This document shows, piece after piece, positions 62,069 to 64,000 of a stretch of 64,000 nucleotides of DNA (position 1 is its first letter; every line of letters starts with the position of its first letter). This stretch comes from SHZI01 sp963698405. GTDB lineage: Bacteria > Pseudomonadota > Gammaproteobacteria > Steroidobacterales > GCA-2729495. Where the stretch lies: assembly GCA_963698405.1 (NCBI GenBank), contig CAVOQT010000002.1, forward strand, positions 372,001-436,000. The letters run 5' to 3'. Under the pieces are notes generated by a model, which was not told the DNA's origin, searched no databases, and saw nothing but the letters and a program-made list of their open reading frames with translations. The position numbers and the translations under genes are program-made.

Positions 62069-62461
62069 ATGTCGCTGCGCCGGCCAGCTGCCGGGCCCCA
62101 ATCCCGGATGCATTCGATCTGGCGTGTGATTGCAGCCATTCCGTCCGGGCGCGTTGCCAGCTACGGGCAGATCGGCGAACTTGCCGGACTGCCACGCGGT
62201 GCGCGCCAGGTCGCCCGTGCACTGGGTCGCGCGCCGGCAGAGTTGGGTTTGCCGTGGCATCGCGTGATTGCAGTGAACGGTCGTATCGCCATACCGGCTT
62301 CCAGCCCCGGCTACCGTACCCAGATCAGCCGGCTGCGTGCCGAGGGCATCGTCGTCGATGCCGGCCGGGTGGATATGCGCGTCTACCGCTGGGTGCCGCG
62401 TCTCGATGAGTTGCTGTGGGGGCCGATGCCGGACATTCCCCGGGATACGCCGGGCGACTAG
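62069..62461 (+). CDS. Alkyltransferase-like (ATL) protein, MGMT homologue without the reactive cysteine
   Basis: A 130-residue protein related to the C-terminal domain of O6-alkylguanine-DNA alkyltransferase. The reactive PCHRV is replaced by PWHRVI (Trp63), which defines ATL proteins. The HTH recognition part (IPSGRVASYGQIGELAGLPRGARQVARAL) with the arginine finger is intact. ATL proteins bind O6-alkylguanine without repair and recruit nucleotide excision repair. The gene is linked to aroE with a seven-base gap and converges with glucokinase by a four-base overlap. Confidence 0.88.
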   Translation: MSLRRPAAGPQSRMHSIWRVIAAIPSGRVASYGQIGELAGLPRGARQVARALGRAPAELGLPWHRVIAVNGRIAIPASSPGYRTQISRLRAEGIVVDAGRVDMRVYRWVPRLDELLWGPMPDIPRDTPGD

Positions 62462-63396
62462 CGTTGGCTGTCGGCTTCGGCGTATGCGGCAAGTCCGCGC
62501 AGCGCGGGCTGATCGGCAGTGATGACCCGGGTGGGAATGCCGGCGAGAAACTCGCGGTAGCGCCCCTTGTCCTCGAAGCGTGCGCGGAAGCCCGAAGTTT
62601 TCAACTGCGGAAGATATCGCGGCGTCACGCCACCACCGATATAGACGCCACCGAAAGCGGCAAAGGTCAGCGCGAGATTGCTCGCTGCGGTGGCAAGCAA
62701 CTGGAAGAACACCTCCAGGGCCTCGAGCGCATTCGTCTCGCCGCTGGCTATACGTGCACCGACTTCATCCGGCGTCAGTTGCTCACCGCCATGCAGCGCC
62801 ATATACAGAAAGGCGAGGCCGGCACCCGAGATCAGTCGTTCGGCAGAGCAGTGACCGAAACGCTCGCGGCCCAGTGCGATAACGCGCGCCTCGCGCTCAT
62901 CGCTGGGCGCCATCGTGACGTGGCCGCCTTCGCCGGTGATGGCATGCCAGCGCCCGCCGATCTGCACCAGGCCGGCCGCGCCAAGCCCCGTACCCGGACC
63001 GAGCACTACCTTGGGCGCACCAGCCACTTCCGTGCCGCCGCCAATCTGCAGCAGGTCGGCCGGACCGAGTACCGGCAAGGCATAGGCCTGCGCCGCGAAA
63101 TCGTTGAGCGGGGTAACTCGGCGTAAGGACAGCGCGCGCGCCAGCTCGCTGACCGAGAAGCTCCAGTTGATGTTGATCATCCGGACTTCATCGCCGTGGA
63201 TCGGTGCCGCGATGGCCAGCACGGCTTCGGCTGGCCGCTCGGCGGGTGGCAGCATGCCGAGGTAAGCGCCGAGCAGCCGGTCGAGCCCCGGGAAATCCCG
63301 GTTGCGGAAACTTTCAATGTGCTGCAGAACGCCGCCCGGGCTCGCTACCGCGCAACGGGTGTTGGTTCCACCGATGTCTGCGACCAGCCAGCGCAT
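62458..63396 (-). CDS. glk: Glucokinase
   Basis: About 312 residues of the bacterial ROK-independent glucokinase (Glk) family. The start MRWLVADIGGTNTRCAV has the phosphate-1 loop. AAPIHGDEVRMININWSFS binds sugar, LNDFAAQAYALPVLG follows, then VLGPGTGLGAAGLV and GEGGHVTMAPSDEREA, and GVYIGGGVTPRYL. These match E. coli Glk, which makes glucose 6-phosphate in the cytoplasm. A start five codons upstream is possible. It converges on the ATL gene. Confidence 0.95.
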   Translation of the reverse strand: MRWLVADIGGTNTRCAVASPGGVLQHIESFRNRDFPGLDRLLGAYLGMLPPAERPAEAVLAIAAPIHGDEVRMININWSFSVSELARALSLRRVTPLNDFAAQAYALPVLGPADLLQIGGGTEVAGAPKVVLGPGTGLGAAGLVQIGGRWHAITGEGGHVTMAPSDEREARVIALGRERFGHCSAERLISGAGLAFLYMALHGGEQLTPDEVGARIASGETNALEALEVFFQLLATAASNLALTFAAFGGVYIGGGVTPRYLPQLKTSGFRARFEDKGRYREFLAGIPTRVITADQPALRGLAAYAEADSQR

Positions 63397-63423
63397 GCGC
63401 AAATAAACCAAACCCGGTGCGGG

Positions 63424-63741
63424 TCAGCTGAGCTTCAGCGCCGCGAAGAGCAGCCCCAGGCCCAGCATCAGCATCGACCCGAGCCGCACGGTCATCCGCG
63501 TGGATAGAAGTTCCAGGTCTTTGTGGAAAGTCGTGGCCAGGCTTTCCTGATCCTTTCGCACCAGTGTGAGCTCCTGGCGAAGCTCCACGCGCAGCAGGTC
63601 CAGGTCCGACTTGGTGGCGAGTGTGGTGCTCATGTCGCGCTCCATCGCATCGACTACCGCCCGCGCCTTGTTAGGCGGGACGTTGATCGTCACGAGGGCA
63701 TCATACAGCGAATACAAATAGTCCACGGAGTGCCTGATCAC
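63424..63741 (-). CDS. Coiled-coil membrane protein, DUF1640/CCDC90-like
   Basis: A 105-residue protein with GTG start. The N-terminal helix SLYDALVTINVPPNKARAVVDAME, then a coiled coil (ATKSDLDLLRVELRQELTLVRKDQESL) and a C-terminal membrane helix (MLMLGLGLLFAALKL) match the small CCDC90/DUF1640 proteins that anchor to the membrane by their tail. It sits just upstream of glk on the same strand, 27 bases before its start. The function is unknown. Confidence 0.75.
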   Translation of the reverse strand: MIRHSVDYLYSLYDALVTINVPPNKARAVVDAMERDMSTTLATKSDLDLLRVELRQELTLVRKDQESLATTFHKDLELLSTRMTVRLGSMLMLGLGLLFAALKLS

Positions 63742-64000
63742 AGCCGGAACCGGTTGCCGGATGAGGGCTGATCATGTCCTTCAGCGTTGTGGATGGCGAG
63801 CCGTGTTTGTGGTGCGAATGAGCGGAAATGTGGGGGGCAGGCACTGCCACGCCAAATAAGCCAAATAGGCCAAACCCGGCACCGCCACCCCCGAATCGCG
63901 CCTGAAGGCGCTCCCACCCTTATGTAAAGGCCCGTCCCGTCTCATCCTTTTGGGTGATTGACGGCAGGTCGGGGGGGGGTAGCTTCGGCTGCAACTGCGG
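63742..64000. other. Terminal intergenic region with REP-like unit and G-run
   Basis: This 259-base stretch up to the window edge has no convincing ORF. It contains short AAATA-rich direct repeats (about 63851-63876), a REP variant arm (63896-63917) and a run of nine Gs at 63971-63979. Confidence 0.55.
63896..63917 (-). repeat. REP-like variant arm
   Basis: TCGCGCCTGAAGGCGCTCCC matches the arm at 51087-51108 except for one base near its end. No opposing arm is visible before the window ends. Confidence 0.6.

Overview
The window reads as chromosomal DNA of a gammaproteobacterium. The evidence is the high G+C content, the gene order mrcA | pilMNOPQ - aroK - aroB - dNTPase, the dapF - DUF484 - xerC - hslV - hslU block, REP-type GTAGGAGCGGCTTCAGCCG palindromes of the Pseudomonas/Xanthomonas kind, and two proteins with PEP-CTERM-like sorting tails. 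I cannot name the genus. No rRNA, tRNA, CRISPR array, complete insertion sequence or prophage was seen.

Layout. 0-3.2 kb: a small nucleotidyltransferase-like gene and class A PBP1A, leftward. 3.2-3.65 kb: a long leader containing what I read as a cyclic-di-GMP-I (GEMM-I) riboswitch. 3.65-8.9 kb: the type IV pilus operon pilMNOPQ. 8.9-10.8 kb: an Ig-like repeat lipoprotein inserted between pilQ and aroK. 10.9-15.1 kb: aroK, aroB, a dNTP triphosphohydrolase and a MATE transporter. 15.1-17 kb: small conserved proteins, including a J-domain/zinc/PilZ-like fusion. 17.2-23.7 kb: a giant SpvB/FG-GAP/RHS protein followed at once by a small lipoprotein, which looks like a polymorphic toxin with a candidate immunity protein. 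23.7-29.5 kb: rmuC (frameshifted) and an ABC-ATPase/FtsX permease/AttH operon. 29.6-36.6 kb: a mixed accessory stretch (MarC with an internal tandem duplication, glyoxalase I, AraC regulator, Tat-exported aminotransferase, cytochrome b561, exported methyltransferase-like protein, beta-propeller, GFA protein). 36.6-42.5 kb: SPOR lipoprotein, hslU, hslV, Cys-repeat protein, xerC, DUF484, dapF. 42.6-54.6 kb: an orphan ParA ATPase, a catabolic-looking group (aldehyde dehydrogenase, FAH-family hydrolase, Tat-exported UbiD, dienelactone hydrolase), an AEC transporter, HDOD protein, tag, a GNAT-HDAC fusion and an exported M14/AstE-type peptidase. 54.6-64 kb: a repeat-flanked PEP-CTERM protein, persulfide dioxygenase, a truncated LLM oxidoreductase, an exported CbiX-like protein, a bicupin, a FocA channel, aroE, an alkyltransferase-like protein, glucokinase and a coiled-coil membrane protein.

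Three shikimate-pathway genes (aroK, aroB, aroE) lie in the window. The riboswitch would couple pilus assembly to c-di-GMP, and the PilZ-like fusion protein is a second possible c-di-GMP link.

Between about 36.6 and 53.1 kb nearly every second gene carries one or more single-base frame breaks, several at G/C homopolymers, while the first 24 kb (including a 6-kb ORF) has none. Because essential-type genes are hit, I treat most of these as probable sequence errors and annotate each locus as one gene with the break position noted.
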